A stretch of 64,000 nucleotides of DNA from CAVRTM01 sp963696105 (lineage in GTDB: Bacteria > Actinomycetota > Actinomycetes > Actinomycetales > Dermatophilaceae): assembly GCA_963696105.1 (NCBI GenBank), contig CAVOIP010000005.1:1364001-1428000 (forward strand), written 5' to 3'. The notes beneath the pieces are model-generated. The model had not been told where the DNA came from. It saw nothing but the letters and a program-made list of their open reading frames with translations, and ran no database searches. The position numbers were made by a program, and so were the translations under genes. This document shows positions 1 through 8,155 of this stretch, piece by piece. Positions within the stretch are counted from its first letter, which is position 1; each line of letters opens with the position of its first letter.

Positions 1-1
1 G

Positions 2-1306
2 CTCGCCCTGGTCGCCGACCTCTGGCCGCCGGATCGCCGCGGCACCCCGCTCGGGGTCGTCGGCGCGGTGCAGGAGCTCGGCAGCGTGCTCGGGCCGCTG
101 CTGGGGGCGGCCGTCCTCGCCGTGGCGGACTGGCGCGCGATCTTCTGGCTCAACGTGCTGCTCGGGCTGCTGCTGGCCGCGGCGGTCCTGGCCACCGGCG
201 CCGGTCCCGGCCGCGGTGCCGCAGCAGGCAGGCGACGGACTCGGAGCGCTCCGGTGCTGGCGGTCCTCGCCTCGGCTCTCGGCCTGCTCACCCTGCTGGC
301 GCCCGAGCGCCTGGTCACCGGCGTCACCACCGGCATCCCGTTCATCCCGCTGGTCGGCACGTCACGCGTGGCCACGCCGATCGGCGTGGTGACCCTGGTC
401 CTGCTGGTCGCGCTTGCCGCCGTGACAGCTCGGCGGTGGGGCCCGGCGCTCGCCGCGGCCGACGCCCCTGGCGCCCTGCTCGTGGCGGTCGCCCTCGGGT
501 GCCTCGTGCTCGCCTTCGCCTCCGCCAACCCGGCGCGGGAGGTCGTCGGGCCGTGGGGCCGGGTGCTGTTGCCGGTCGGCGTGCTCGCCGTCGGCGGCTA
601 CGTCTGGCACGCCCGGCGGGCGGCGCAGCCGCTCGTGGCGCGCGGGGTCGTCCGGGGACGGGTGGCTCCTGCGCTGGCGGTGAGCCTGCTCGTGGGGGCC
701 GCGCTGGTGGCCGTCGTCGTCGAGGTGCCCGTCCTCGCCCGGCTCACGCTTCCCGGCAGCCAGACCACGGCGGCCCTCGTCCTCGTCCGCTTCCTGGTGT
801 CGGTGCCGGTGGGTGCGGTCCTCGGTGGCGTGCTGCTGCGGCGGGGCGCACCCGGTGTGGTGGCCGCGCCGGCCCTGGCCCTGGCATCGGCCGGGCTCGC
901 CGTCATGGCGTCGTGGGGCGCCGGCTCGCTGTCGACCTGGCCGGCGACCGTCGTGCTGGTCGCGGTCGGCCTGGGCATCGGCCTGGCCATCGCCCCCGTC
1001 AACGCCGCCGCGCTCGCCGACGCGCCGGCCGCCGCACACGGCGTCGCCGGGTCTCTGGTCGTGGTGGCCCGGATGGTCGGCATGGTGGTGGGGCTGGCGC
1101 TGCTGACGGCGGTCGGGCTGCACCGCTTCTACCAGGCGGTGGCGACGCTGCCCGACCCCTCCGACGCGCGGGCGCTGCTGGGTGCCGGGGTGGTGCAGGT
1201 GCAGACCGTCTTCGCCGGTGCCGCCGTGGCGGCAGCCCTCGCGGCGGTGGTGGCGCTGCGGCTCGGGATCCGACCTCAGGGCCGACTCGGACGCAGGCGC
1301 CGGTAG
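2..1306 (+). CDS. MFS transporter, DHA2-like drug exporter (5' truncated by window edge)
   Basis: The frame is open from base 2, so the N-terminal helices lie outside the window. The visible 434 residues are a string of hydrophobic segments with short basic loops. A GPLLGAAV stretch near the start matches the proline/glycine-rich antiporter motif C in helix 5 of drug:H+ antiporters, and it follows a loop rich in D, R and P. About nine membrane segments remain, which suits the 14-helix DHA2 subfamily. The protein would export a small molecule using the proton gradient; the substrate cannot be told. The 3' end overlaps the convergent short-chain dehydrogenase by about 30 bp. Confidence 0.8.
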   Translation, partial: LALVADLWPPDRRGTPLGVVGAVQELGSVLGPLLGAAVLAVADWRAIFWLNVLLGLLLAAAVLATGAGPGRGAAAGRRRTRSAPVLAVLASALGLLTLLAPERLVTGVTTGIPFIPLVGTSRVATPIGVVTLVLLVALAAVTARRWGPALAAADAPGALLVAVALGCLVLAFASANPAREVVGPWGRVLLPVGVLAVGGYVWHARRAAQPLVARGVVRGRVAPALAVSLLVGAALVAVVVEVPVLARLTLPGSQTTAALVLVRFLVSVPVGAVLGGVLLRRGAPGVVAAPALALASAGLAVMASWGAGSLSTWPATVVLVAVGLGIGLAIAPVNAAALADAPAAAHGVAGSLVVVARMVGMVVGLALLTAVGLHRFYQAVATLPDPSDARALLGAGVVQVQTVFAGAAVAAALAAVVALRLGIRPQGRLGRRRR

Positions 1307-2067
1307 CGGCCGACCTCGTACGCGCTGACGCGGCGTACGACGCCGGGGACCACGCGCTCCGCGAGCGCCCCCAGGCGGCCGAGGACCCTCGGCGCCACGA
1401 TGATCTCGGGGTTCCGGGGCAGCGCCGCGAGCACGATGGAGGCGACCTGCTCCGGGCTGATCGGCTTGCCCTGCACGCGACGCACGAGGGCGACCCCGAC
1501 CGTGTTGGCGCCGGTGGGTGGGGAGCCCGGGTTGATGTTGTCCAGCAGCGGGGTGTCCACGAACGCGGGGCAGACGGCCGTCACCTTGACGCCGGAGGCG
1601 GCGGCCTCCAGGCGCAGCACCCGCGCGAGGGCGACCACGGCGTGCTTGGTGACCGTGTAGGGGCCGAGTAGCGGCACGGGGATCAGTCCGGCGAGCGAGG
1701 CGGTGATCACGATGTGCCCGTGTCCCTGGGCGCGCAGGATCGGGTAGACGGCCTCGACGCCGTGGATCACCCCGCGCAGGTTGACGTCGATCGCGCTGTC
1801 CCAGTGGGCGGGGGCGAGCTCCTCGATGCCGCCGGCGACCCCGATGCCCGCGTTGTCGTAGAAGAGGTCGATCCGGCCGTGCTGCTCGGCCACGTCCCGG
1901 GCGACGCGGGCGAACGCCTCCCGGTCGCGGACGTCGAGCAGCACGTGCGACGGGTCCCGGGGATGGAGGTCGGCGACGACCACCGTGTCGCCGGCCATGA
2001 CGTGGGCGGTGGCCAGCGCGGCGCCGATGCCGCTGGCGCCGCCGGAGATGAGGACGACCCGGCTCAT
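1276..2067 (-). CDS. SDR family oxidoreductase
   Basis: A 263-residue classical short-chain dehydrogenase/reductase with an NAD(P) Rossmann fold. The cofactor glycine motif GGASGIG is at about residues 9-15, DNAG at 71-74, and the catalytic residues are Ser124, Tyr137 and Lys141 (YTVTK). Substrate is unknown; the family reduces or oxidises hydroxyl/keto groups. The first ATG is used: it lacks a Shine-Dalgarno sequence but has TAGGCT 8 nt upstream, so the mRNA is probably leaderless. It is convergent with, and overlaps, the MFS exporter gene. Confidence 0.85.
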   Translation of the reverse strand: MSRVVLISGGASGIGAALATAHVMAGDTVVVADLHPRDPSHVLLDVRDREAFARVARDVAEQHGRIDLFYDNAGIGVAGGIEELAPAHWDSAIDVNLRGVIHGVEAVYPILRAQGHGHIVITASLAGLIPVPLLGPYTVTKHAVVALARVLRLEAAASGVKVTAVCPAFVDTPLLDNINPGSPPTGANTVGVALVRRVQGKPISPEQVASIVLAALPRNPEIIVAPRVLGRLGALAERVVPGVVRRVSAYEVGRYRRLRPSRP

Positions 2068-2075
2068 GTCGCGAG

Positions 2076-2081
2076 AGCCTA
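2076..2081 (-). promoter_or_regulatory. -10 hexamer TAGGCT of leaderless SDR gene
   Basis: TAGGCT on the minus strand ends 8 nt before the ATG at 2067. No purine-rich ribosome binding site lies between, so transcription would start at or next to the start codon. Confidence 0.5.
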
Positions 2082-2157
2082 GTCCGGGTCGCGGCGACGA
2101 GCCCGGCCACGCGGGTCGTACGGCGGTCGCGGTGCGGCGGGCGCGCCGCCGTGCCGG

Positions 2158-2952
2158 TCAGGCGTCGACGAGGTCGACGATCACCGGGGCGTGGTCGCTC
2201 GCGCCCTTGCCCTTGCGCTCCTCACGGTCGATCGAGGCGGTCTCGACGCGGCTGGCGAACGCCGGCGAGCCGAGGACGAAGTCGATCCGCATGCCCTGGC
2301 GCTTGGGGAAGCGCAGCTGGGTGTAGTCCCAGTAGGTGTAGGTGCCCGGCCCGGGGGTGTGCGGGCGGGCGACGTCGGTGAAGCCGGCGTCCAGGATGGC
2401 CTGGAAGGCGGCCCGCTCAGGGGCCGACACGTGCGTCTTCCCCTCGAAGAACGCCATGTCCCAGACGTCCTCGTCCTGCGGCGCGACGTTCCAGTCGCCC
2501 ACCAGCGCCACCGGCCGGGCCGGGTCCTGTGCGACCCAGGAGCCTGCCGTGGCGCGCAGCCGCTCCAGCCACTCGAGCTTGTAGTCCATGTGCGGGTCAC
2601 CGAGTGCGCGGCCGTTGGGCACGTAGAGCGACCAGACGCGCACGCCGCCGCAGGTGGCGCCGAGCGCCCTCGCCTCCGACGCGAGGGGGTCGCCGAAGTG
2701 CGGCATCCCGTCGAACCCGACCTGGACGTCCTCGAGCCCGACGCGCGAGATCATCGCCACGCCGTTCCACTGCGACAGGCCGTGGTGGGCCACCTCGTAG
2801 CCGAGCGCGGTCAGCCGGTCCTCGGGGAACTGCTCGTCCTTGCACTTGGTCTCCTGCAGGGCGAGCACGTCGACGTCCTGCCGCTGCAGGAAGGCCTCGA
2901 CACGGTCGATGCGGGAGCGGATGGAGTTGACGTTCCAGGTAGCGATGCGCAC
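2158..2952 (-). CDS. xth: Exodeoxyribonuclease III
   Basis: A 264-residue endonuclease/exonuclease/phosphatase-fold protein. It opens with the family signature R-IATWNVNSIR; LQETK carries the metal-binding Glu34, GDWNVAP follows mid-protein, and SDHAPV near the C-terminus carries the catalytic Asp-His. Family members are AP endonucleases and 3'-5' exonucleases in base excision repair. The start is GTG, 6 nt after a TAGACT hexamer. It is divergent from the SDR gene at 2990, and the two promoters sit within about 40 bp of each other. Confidence 0.92.
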   Translation of the reverse strand: MRIATWNVNSIRSRIDRVEAFLQRQDVDVLALQETKCKDEQFPEDRLTALGYEVAHHGLSQWNGVAMISRVGLEDVQVGFDGMPHFGDPLASEARALGATCGGVRVWSLYVPNGRALGDPHMDYKLEWLERLRATAGSWVAQDPARPVALVGDWNVAPQDEDVWDMAFFEGKTHVSAPERAAFQAILDAGFTDVARPHTPGPGTYTYWDYTQLRFPKRQGMRIDFVLGSPAFASRVETASIDREERKGKGASDHAPVIVDLVDA

Positions 2953-2958
2953 CGGCCG

Positions 2959-2964
2959 AGTCTA
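2959..2964 (-). promoter_or_regulatory. -10 hexamer TAGACT of exodeoxyribonuclease III gene
   Basis: TAGACT on the minus strand lies 6 nt before the GTG start at 2952, with no Shine-Dalgarno sequence between. It is half of a divergent promoter pair with 2977-2982. Confidence 0.5.
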
Positions 2965-2976
2965 GGCAGAGGGCCG

Positions 2977-2982
2977 TAGGGT
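2977..2982 (+). promoter_or_regulatory. -10 hexamer TAGGGT of leaderless SDR gene
   Basis: TAGGGT is followed by a 7-nt spacer and then the ATG at 2990. This spacing decides for the ATG at 2990 over the in-frame GTG at 2981, which overlaps the hexamer. Confidence 0.5.
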
Positions 2983-2989
2983 GCCCGGC

Positions 2990-3766
2990 ATGAGTACTGC
3001 ACTGGTCACCGGCGCCACGTCCGGCATCGGGCTGGCCTTCTGCCGCGAGCTCGCCGAGCGTGGGCACGACCTCGTGCTGGTCGCGCGCGACCGGGCCCGG
3101 CTGGAGAACGTCTCCGACGACCTCAGCGCGACGTACAAGGTCGTGGCGGAGATCCTGCCCGCCGACCTGTCCGACCGGGCCCAGGTGCAGCGCGTGGCCG
3201 ACCGGCTCTCCGACGCCGCCCGGCCCGTGGACCTGCTGGTCAACAACGCCGGCTTCGGCATGTCGCACAGCTTCCTCGGCGGCGCCCTGGCCGACGAGGA
3301 GCGGATGCTCGACGTGCTCTGCCGCGCGGTGCTCGTGCTGTCGCACGCCGCGGCGCTGCCGATGCGGGCACGCGGTCACGGGGCGGTCGTCAACGTGTCC
3401 TCCGTGGCCGGGTTCGTGCCGATGGGCACCTACGCCGCCGCGAAGGCGTGGTGCACCGCGTTCACCGAGGTGCTCGCGCACGAGCTCGCCGGCACGGGTG
3501 TCAGCGCGACCGCCCTCTGCCCCGGGTTCACCCACACCGAGCTGCACCAGCGCGCCGACCTCGACATGTCCCGGCTGCCCGACTTCCTGTGGCTCGAGCC
3601 CGACCGGCTCGTCCGCGACTGCCTGCGCGACGTGGCTGCCGGCAAGGTGGTCAGCGTGCCGGGCCTCCAGTACAAGGTGCTGACCGGTGCCCTCCAGGTG
3701 CTTCCCCGAGGGCTCGTACGCCGCGCTTCGGGCACCGTCGCGTCGCTGCGGCGCCGCCGCGGCTGA
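2990..3766 (+). CDS. SDR family NAD(P)-dependent oxidoreductase
   Basis: A 258-residue classical SDR. TGATSGIG at about residues 7-14 binds the cofactor, NNAG is at 85-88, and catalytic residues are Ser138, Tyr148 and Lys152 (YAAAK). The arginine-rich C-terminal tail after a hydrophobic stretch resembles the 17-beta-hydroxysteroid/3-ketoacyl reductase-like (DltE/YqjQ) SDRs, but the substrate cannot be assigned. The start at 2990 is chosen for its spacing from TAGGGT. It is followed by pyrE on the same strand after 83 bp, but pyrE seems to have its own promoter. Confidence 0.85.
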   Translation: MSTALVTGATSGIGLAFCRELAERGHDLVLVARDRARLENVSDDLSATYKVVAEILPADLSDRAQVQRVADRLSDAARPVDLLVNNAGFGMSHSFLGGALADEERMLDVLCRAVLVLSHAAALPMRARGHGAVVNVSSVAGFVPMGTYAAAKAWCTAFTEVLAHELAGTGVSATALCPGFTHTELHQRADLDMSRLPDFLWLEPDRLVRDCLRDVAAGKVVSVPGLQYKVLTGALQVLPRGLVRRASGTVASLRRRRG

Positions 3767-3835
3767 CGTCCGCCGCCCGATCGGGCGGCTGCTCCAGGCA
3801 ACGGACACGCAGGCCGGCCCGGCCCGGGCATCACT

Positions 3836-3841
3836 TACGCT
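3836..3841 (+). promoter_or_regulatory. -10 hexamer TACGCT of leaderless pyrE
   Basis: TACGCT ends 8 nt before the GTG at 3850 and there is no Shine-Dalgarno sequence, so the pyrE mRNA is likely leaderless. Confidence 0.5.
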
Positions 3842-3849
3842 GGGGCCTC

Positions 3850-4422
3850 GTGACCGAGACCTCCGCTGCCCCGTCCGCCACCGACCCCCGCGAGCAGCTG
3901 CTCGAGCTGATCAAGGCCCATGCCATCGTGCACGGCAAGGTCACGCTCTCCTCGGGCAAGGAGGCCGACTTCTACGTCGACCTGCGCCGGATCACGCTGA
4001 GCGGTGAGGCGGCGCCGCTGGTCGGCGAGGTGATGCTCGACCTGACCGCCGACCTGGAGTTCGACGCCGTCGGCGGCCTCACGATGGGGGCCGACCCGGT
4101 GGCCGCGGCGATGCTGCACGCCGCAGCCCGCCGTGGCGAGCAGCTCGACGCCTTCGTCGTCCGCAAGGCCGAGAAGGCCCACGGCCTGCAGCAGCGCATC
4201 GAGGGCCCCTCCATCCGTGGCCGCCGCGTCGTCGTCGTCGAGGACACCTCCACCACCGGCGGCTCGCCGCTGGCCGCCGTGGAGGCCGCTCGCGAGGCCG
4301 GCGCCGAGGTCGTGGCCGTGGCCGTCATCGCCGACCGCGCGAGCGGTGCGCAGGAGAAGATCGAGGCGCAGGGCCTGCCCTACGTCGCGGCGTACAGCGT
4401 CGCGGAGCTCGGCCTCGGCTGA
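3850..4422 (+). CDS. pyrE: Orotate phosphoribosyltransferase
   Basis: A 190-residue type I phosphoribosyltransferase that makes OMP from orotate and PRPP, the fifth step of pyrimidine synthesis. The substrate loop LSSGKEADFYVDLRR is at about 33-47, and the PRPP-binding motif VVVVEDTSTTGGS at 127-139. Length is normal for the family. The GTG start gives the expected N-terminus, although the frame stays open upstream across the preceding gene; TACGCT 8 nt before the GTG supports it. No other pyr gene is in the window. Confidence 0.93.
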   Translation: MTETSAAPSATDPREQLLELIKAHAIVHGKVTLSSGKEADFYVDLRRITLSGEAAPLVGEVMLDLTADLEFDAVGGLTMGADPVAAAMLHAAARRGEQLDAFVVRKAEKAHGLQQRIEGPSIRGRRVVVVEDTSTTGGSPLAAVEAAREAGAEVVAVAVIADRASGAQEKIEAQGLPYVAAYSVAELGLG

Positions 4423-4505
4423 GCCGGTGGGCACGTCTCGGCCAGGACGGACGTGGTGCGGCCCCGGCTAGGATCGCCAGCACCGCCTATCGCCCGGAGC
4501 CCGCC

Positions 4506-5183
4506 GTGATCCTCCTTCTCCTCGTCATCGTCCTGGTGGTGCTGGTGGCGCTGTGGGGCGTCACCGGCTACAACCGGCTGATCACGCTGCGCAACCTCGT
4601 CCAGGAGGCCTGGCGCCAGGTCGACGTCGAGCTCACCCGTCGGCACGACCTCATCCCGAACCTCGTCGAGACCGTCAAGGGCTACGCCGCGCACGAGCGG
4701 GGCACGCTCGAGGACGTGATGACCGCGCGGTCCGCGGCCATGAGCGGCGGCCAGACGCCGGCCGACCTGGCCCAGAACGAGAACGTCCTCACCCAGGCCC
4801 TCGGCCGGCTGTTCGCTGTGGCCGAGGCCTACCCCGACCTCAAGGCGAACCAGAACTTCCTGGCCCTGCAGCAGGAGCTCGCCTCGACCGAGGACCGCAT
4901 CGCCGCCGGCCGCCGCTACTACAACGCCACCGTGCGCGAGCTCAACACGAAGGTGGAGTCGGTCCCGTCCAACCTTCTCGCCGGCCTGGCCCACATCGGT
5001 CGCGAGGAGTACTTCGAGGCCGAGGGCGCCCAGCGCGAGGCTCCGCAGGTCAGCTTCGGCGGCCCGGGCAGCGGGCCGGGGCAGATCGGGGGCGGGGCGC
5101 CGTCCGCGCCGACCACCTCGTCCGGGCCGCAGGACACCATCGGTCCCTCCTCGCCCCCGCTGGACCCGCCCCCGGGACGCTGA
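4506..5183 (+). CDS. LemA family protein
   Basis: A 225-residue LemA-domain protein. A single N-terminal membrane helix spans about residues 1-20. The long helical domain follows, with the signature YNRLITLRNLVQEAW and VDVELTRRHDLIPNLVETVKGYAAHE-type residues. The last 45 residues are a low-complexity Gly/Pro/Ser tail. The N-terminus is predicted outside or short, with the helical domain on one membrane face. The molecular function of LemA is unknown. A GTG start follows a CGGAG element. The usual partner genes (TPM-domain phosphatase-like or DUF2207) are not adjacent here. Confidence 0.88.
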   Translation: MILLLLVIVLVVLVALWGVTGYNRLITLRNLVQEAWRQVDVELTRRHDLIPNLVETVKGYAAHERGTLEDVMTARSAAMSGGQTPADLAQNENVLTQALGRLFAVAEAYPDLKANQNFLALQQELASTEDRIAAGRRYYNATVRELNTKVESVPSNLLAGLAHIGREEYFEAEGAQREAPQVSFGGPGSGPGQIGGGAPSAPTTSSGPQDTIGPSSPPLDPPPGR

Positions 5184-5214
5184 CCGCCGCGGCGGCGTGG
5201 GTGCACCATGAGGT

Positions 5215-5523
5215 ATGGCGAGATACCAGGTGACCGTGGACGTGGAGCGGGGCCCGCGGCTGGACCGGACGGTCCGCGCGCGCAGCGCGCTCGCGGCGTA
5301 CCAGTCGGCCCGCAGCGCCCTGATCGAGGACGGCGTCGACCCGCGGGCGCGCTGCCTGGCCACCGTCCGCCGCCGTCATCCGCTGCGGCGCTCGACGCTG
5401 GTCGCCGGTGGGCCGTGGGCCGGTGGGGGCGACGACGGGCTCGCGGGGGTGCGTGAGCCACGCCGGCCGTCGCCGGCGCCGCCGAGCCTGAGCCTTCGTC
5501 GGGACGCGCCCTCCGACCGGTGA
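5215..5523 (+). CDS. Hypothetical protein, 102 aa
   Basis: A small basic protein not recognised as any family. The first 55 residues have alternating polar/hydrophobic pattern (RYQVTVDVERG, AYQSARSAL) consistent with a small alpha/beta domain. The C-terminal half is Arg/Pro/Gly-rich and looks disordered. The ATG at 5215 follows a GAGG element, and the gene lies 31 bp after lemA on the same strand, so the two may be cotranscribed. Codon usage is strongly GC3-biased over the first half, less clearly in the tail. Confidence 0.5.
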   Translation: MARYQVTVDVERGPRLDRTVRARSALAAYQSARSALIEDGVDPRARCLATVRRRHPLRRSTLVAGGPWAGGGDDGLAGVREPRRPSPAPPSLSLRRDAPSDR

Positions 5524-5548
5524 GGCACTGGGGTCGAGCGACCGCGGC

Positions 5549-6151
5549 TCAGGACCGCGCCGCCGACGGCCCTGAGGAGCCGGGAGTCGGCAGCAGCATC
5601 CAGACCACGTCGTAGGCCTCGGCGTCCTCGGGGTGGTCCACGGCGGTCCGGTCCCCCTCGTAGCGCTCCATCAGCTCGGCGGCCTCGCGCCGGAGCGTCG
5701 CCGCCTCCTCCGGCCGCAGGAACAACCGGCCGCGGTTGAGCTCGCCCGAGTCGGCCGGTCCGCGCCCGTCCGGAGCCTCGGCCCACGCCTCGACGGTCCG
5801 CCGGACCCCGTCGAGGAACGTCGTCAGATAGGCCCTGCTCGTCGCGGTGGAGGCGCCACCGTGAGCGGCGCGACCGACGTGCAGCGACCGCGCCGCCGCG
5901 CGCCACGGCCGTTCGCGGCCGTCCCCGGTGCTCGCGTCCCGGACGACGATCCCCCACTTCTCCAGTGCCCGGAGGTGGTAGCTCGTCGCGGACGGGGTGA
6001 GGCCCACCAGCGTCGACGCCTCCGTCGCGGTGAGCACCGACCCGCTGTACAGCTCGTCGATGAGCCGCTGCCGAGCCTCGTGGGCGAGCGCGCGGATCGC
6101 CCGCGGGTCCTCCAGGGTGAGCACCTTCGGCAGGGCGGTACGGCGCGGCAT
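5549..6151 (-). CDS. ArsR-like winged helix-turn-helix regulator
   Basis: A 200-residue regulator. The N-terminal winged HTH covers about residues 15-75, with a predicted recognition helix around TPSATSYHLRALEKWG, typical of ArsR/HTH_20 proteins. The C-terminal half resembles the ligand-sensing part of helix-turn-helix proteins that repress neighbouring MFS genes. The ATG at 6151 is preferred over an upstream in-frame ATG at 6181 because the latter falls inside the promoter of the divergent MFS gene. Divergence from that transporter suggests it controls it. Confidence 0.8.
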   Translation of the reverse strand: MPRRTALPKVLTLEDPRAIRALAHEARQRLIDELYSGSVLTATEASTLVGLTPSATSYHLRALEKWGIVVRDASTGDGRERPWRAAARSLHVGRAAHGGASTATSRAYLTTFLDGVRRTVEAWAEAPDGRGPADSGELNRGRLFLRPEEAATLRREAAELMERYEGDRTAVDHPEDAEAYDVVWMLLPTPGSSGPSAARS

Positions 6152-6169
6152 ACCCGCCACCCTAGGCCG

Positions 6170-6198
6170 TTGACGCCACATTTTCGAAGCAGTACCTT
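6170..6198 (+). promoter_or_regulatory. Sigma-70-type promoter of MFS gene, leaderless
   Basis: TTGACG at 6170-6175 and TACCTT at 6193-6198 are separated by exactly 17 bp, an excellent housekeeping promoter. The -10 ends 8 nt before the ATG at 6207. The surrounding 50 bp are much richer in A+T than the rest of the window and include a near-palindromic stretch that could be the operator of the divergent ArsR-like regulator. Confidence 0.65.
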
Positions 6199-6206
6199 CA
6201 CAACTT

Positions 6207-8132
6207 ATGAAGCGGATGTTTCACAAAACGGACGTGCCGCCGTCGATCTGGCGGCACCGCGACCTGCGGCTCGTGGTGCCGGCGCGCACGCTGTCCTTCG
6301 TCGGGGACGAGCTCGCGGTGATCGCGCTGACCCTGAGGGTCCACGACCAGGACGGGGGGACGCTGGGTATCGCGCTGCTCATGGCGGCCTTCGCCCTGCC
6401 GACAGCTCTGATGATGGGAGTGGCCGGTTCCGTCGCGGACCGCGTCGACTCCCGCGTGGTGCTGCTGGTGTCGACCGCCGCCCAGGCCGCCGCGTGCGCC
6501 TGCCTCGCGCTCGTGTCCGACGGCTGGGCGACGTACCTGCTGGTCCTGGTGCTCCAGTGCGGCCAGGCGGTGGCCAACCCGACCTGGGGCGCGCTGGTCC
6601 CGCGGATCGCGGGGAACCAGGACGTGGGCCGGGTCCTCGCTCTTCAGCAGGGCCTGCTCGCCGTCACGGCCATCGCCGGTGCGGCCCTCGCCGGCCTGGT
6701 GGTCGGCACCCACGGCAGTGCCGCGGCGCTCTGGCTGGACGCGGCGACGTTCGGTGGGCTGCTGGTCGCCGCGGCCCTGGTCCGGACCCGCCGTGCGGGA
6801 GCGCGTGCCGGGGGGAGCGAGGGCGTCGCCCGGGCCCGGACGCTGGACGGTCTGCGCGTGCTGCGCCGTGACCGGCTGGTCTGGCTCGTCTTCGCGTGGA
6901 CCGTCCCCTTCGTCATCGTGCTCGAGGGGGTCAACGTCGTCGAGGTGTTCCTCGTGCGGGACGGCCTCGGTGCCAGCGCGACGACGTACGGCCTGCTCCA
7001 GGCGTTCTTCGGTGCGGGCGCCGTCGTCGGCTCCTGGCGCGCCGGGCGCTGCGGCACCGACCCGGGGCGGGTCCGGCTGCTGCTCGCCGGCCTGGCCGGT
7101 ACGGCGGCGGCGATCGTCGTGGCCGGGATCTCACCGGCGGTGGCGTACCTGGCGGGGTCGTTGGTCCTGCTCGGCGCCTGCAACGGGGCGGTCAACGCCA
7201 CGTTGGGCCCGCTCTACGTGCTGCGCACCCCCGAGGCGCAGCGGGGGCGGGTCCTCGCGGCCGTCGGCGGCGTCTCCCGCACCGGCTCGGTGGTCGCGCT
7301 GGGTCTCGGCGGGGTGGCCGGCGGGCTGCTCGGCCCCCGGGGGACCTTCGTGCTCGGCGGCGGGCTCGCCCTGCTCGTCGTCGCAGCGCTGTGCTGGTCG
7401 CTGCGCGGCGTCGACCGCAACGCCCCGCCGGCGCCGTCAGCGGTCGCCGCGGGCGTCCTCGACGGCGTCGACGGTCTCGTCCGCGACGGCACGGGCGCGG
7501 CGACGGTGGCGCAGGTACTCCACCAGCGCCGGGAGGAGCGACACGGCGACGATGGCCAGCACCGCCAGCTCCAGCTTGTCCTGCAGCACGGGGAACGCCT
7601 GCCCCAGGAAGTACCCGAGCAGGGTGATCCCGGTCGCCCACAGCACCGCCCCGACCAGGCTCCAGGTGAAGAACCTGCGGCGGTCCATCCGGCCGATGCC
7701 GGCGACCACGGTGATGAACGTGCGCACGACCGGGACGAACCGGCCGATGACCAGGGCCTTGTTGCCGTGCTGCTCGAAGAAGGCGTTGGTCTGGTCGAAG
7801 TAGCGCTTCTTGAGGAACCGGCCGTCCCGCTCGTAGAGCGGTGCCCCCAGGGCGCGCCCGATCTCGTAGCCGACGACGTTGCCGAGGAACGCCGCCGCGG
7901 ACAGCACGACGCAGGCGACGGCGATGTTGAGGTGGACCTGGCCCGTCGAGATGAACAGGCCGACCGCGAAGAGCAGCGAGTCGCCGGGCAGGATCGGGAA
8001 CAGCAGCCCGCACTCGATGAAGACGATCAGGGTGCTGAACCAGAAGAACTGCGCCCCGAACCTCGTCAGCAGGTACTGGGGGTCCATCCACTGGGGACCG
8101 AGGGAGTGCATCACGGGGTAGAGGCTACGTGA
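6207..8132 (+). CDS. MFS transporter, with an abnormal 3' read-through
   Basis: Residues 1 to about 405 form a 12-helix major facilitator of the enterobactin-exporter/MFS_3 kind: RDLRLVVPARTLSFVGDELA opens helix 1, and the D-R-rich loop (GSVADRVDSRV) between helices 2 and 3 matches motif A. Length to there is normal. The frame then has no stop until 8132, adding some 235 residues of Arg/Glu/Asp-rich sequence exactly antisense to the DedA gene. The tail is not protein-like, so the true end is probably near 7440 and a stop was lost through an indel or substitution. Transcription is probably controlled by the divergent ArsR-like regulator. Confidence 0.75.
   Translation: MKRMFHKTDVPPSIWRHRDLRLVVPARTLSFVGDELAVIALTLRVHDQDGGTLGIALLMAAFALPTALMMGVAGSVADRVDSRVVLLVSTAAQAAACACLALVSDGWATYLLVLVLQCGQAVANPTWGALVPRIAGNQDVGRVLALQQGLLAVTAIAGAALAGLVVGTHGSAAALWLDAATFGGLLVAAALVRTRRAGARAGGSEGVARARTLDGLRVLRRDRLVWLVFAWTVPFVIVLEGVNVVEVFLVRDGLGASATTYGLLQAFFGAGAVVGSWRAGRCGTDPGRVRLLLAGLAGTAAAIVVAGISPAVAYLAGSLVLLGACNGAVNATLGPLYVLRTPEAQRGRVLAAVGGVSRTGSVVALGLGGVAGGLLGPRGTFVLGGGLALLVVAALCWSLRGVDRNAPPAPSAVAAGVLDGVDGLVRDGTGAATVAQVLHQRREERHGDDGQHRQLQLVLQHGERLPQEVPEQGDPGRPQHRPDQAPGEEPAAVHPADAGDHGDERAHDRDEPADDQGLVAVLLEEGVGLVEVALLEEPAVPLVERCPQGAPDLVADDVAEERRRGQHDAGDGDVEVDLARRDEQADREEQRVAGQDREQQPALDEDDQGAEPEELRPEPRQQVLGVHPLGTEGVHHGVEAT
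7437..8111 (-). CDS. DedA family membrane protein
   Basis: A 224-residue DedA/VTT-domain protein with about five hydrophobic segments. The family signature is clear: ECGLLFPILPGDSLLF near the N-terminus, then GNVVGYEIGR, and F-RFVPVVRTFITVVAGIGRM in the middle, carrying the conserved Arg and Pro of the re-entrant loops. DedA proteins are implicated in undecaprenyl phosphate or phospholipid flipping and in proton-motive-force homeostasis. The ATG at 8111 gives the family's usual N-terminus. The whole gene lies antisense to the anomalous tail of the MFS reading frame. Confidence 0.9.
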   Translation of the reverse strand: MHSLGPQWMDPQYLLTRFGAQFFWFSTLIVFIECGLLFPILPGDSLLFAVGLFISTGQVHLNIAVACVVLSAAAFLGNVVGYEIGRALGAPLYERDGRFLKKRYFDQTNAFFEQHGNKALVIGRFVPVVRTFITVVAGIGRMDRRRFFTWSLVGAVLWATGITLLGYFLGQAFPVLQDKLELAVLAIVAVSLLPALVEYLRHRRRARAVADETVDAVEDARGDR

Positions 8133-8155
8133 ACCGCATCTGTCACAGTGGCGTC

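Noticed and set aside
362..2110. A 582-codon minus-strand frame covering the MFS exporter and the SDR gene
   Set aside because: Dominated by R, P, G and H repeats; the SDR and MFS proteins in the other frames have clear motifs.
7437..8132. A natural fusion of the MFS transporter with a C-terminal soluble domain
   Set aside because: The tail is exactly antisense to DedA and lacks protein-like composition.
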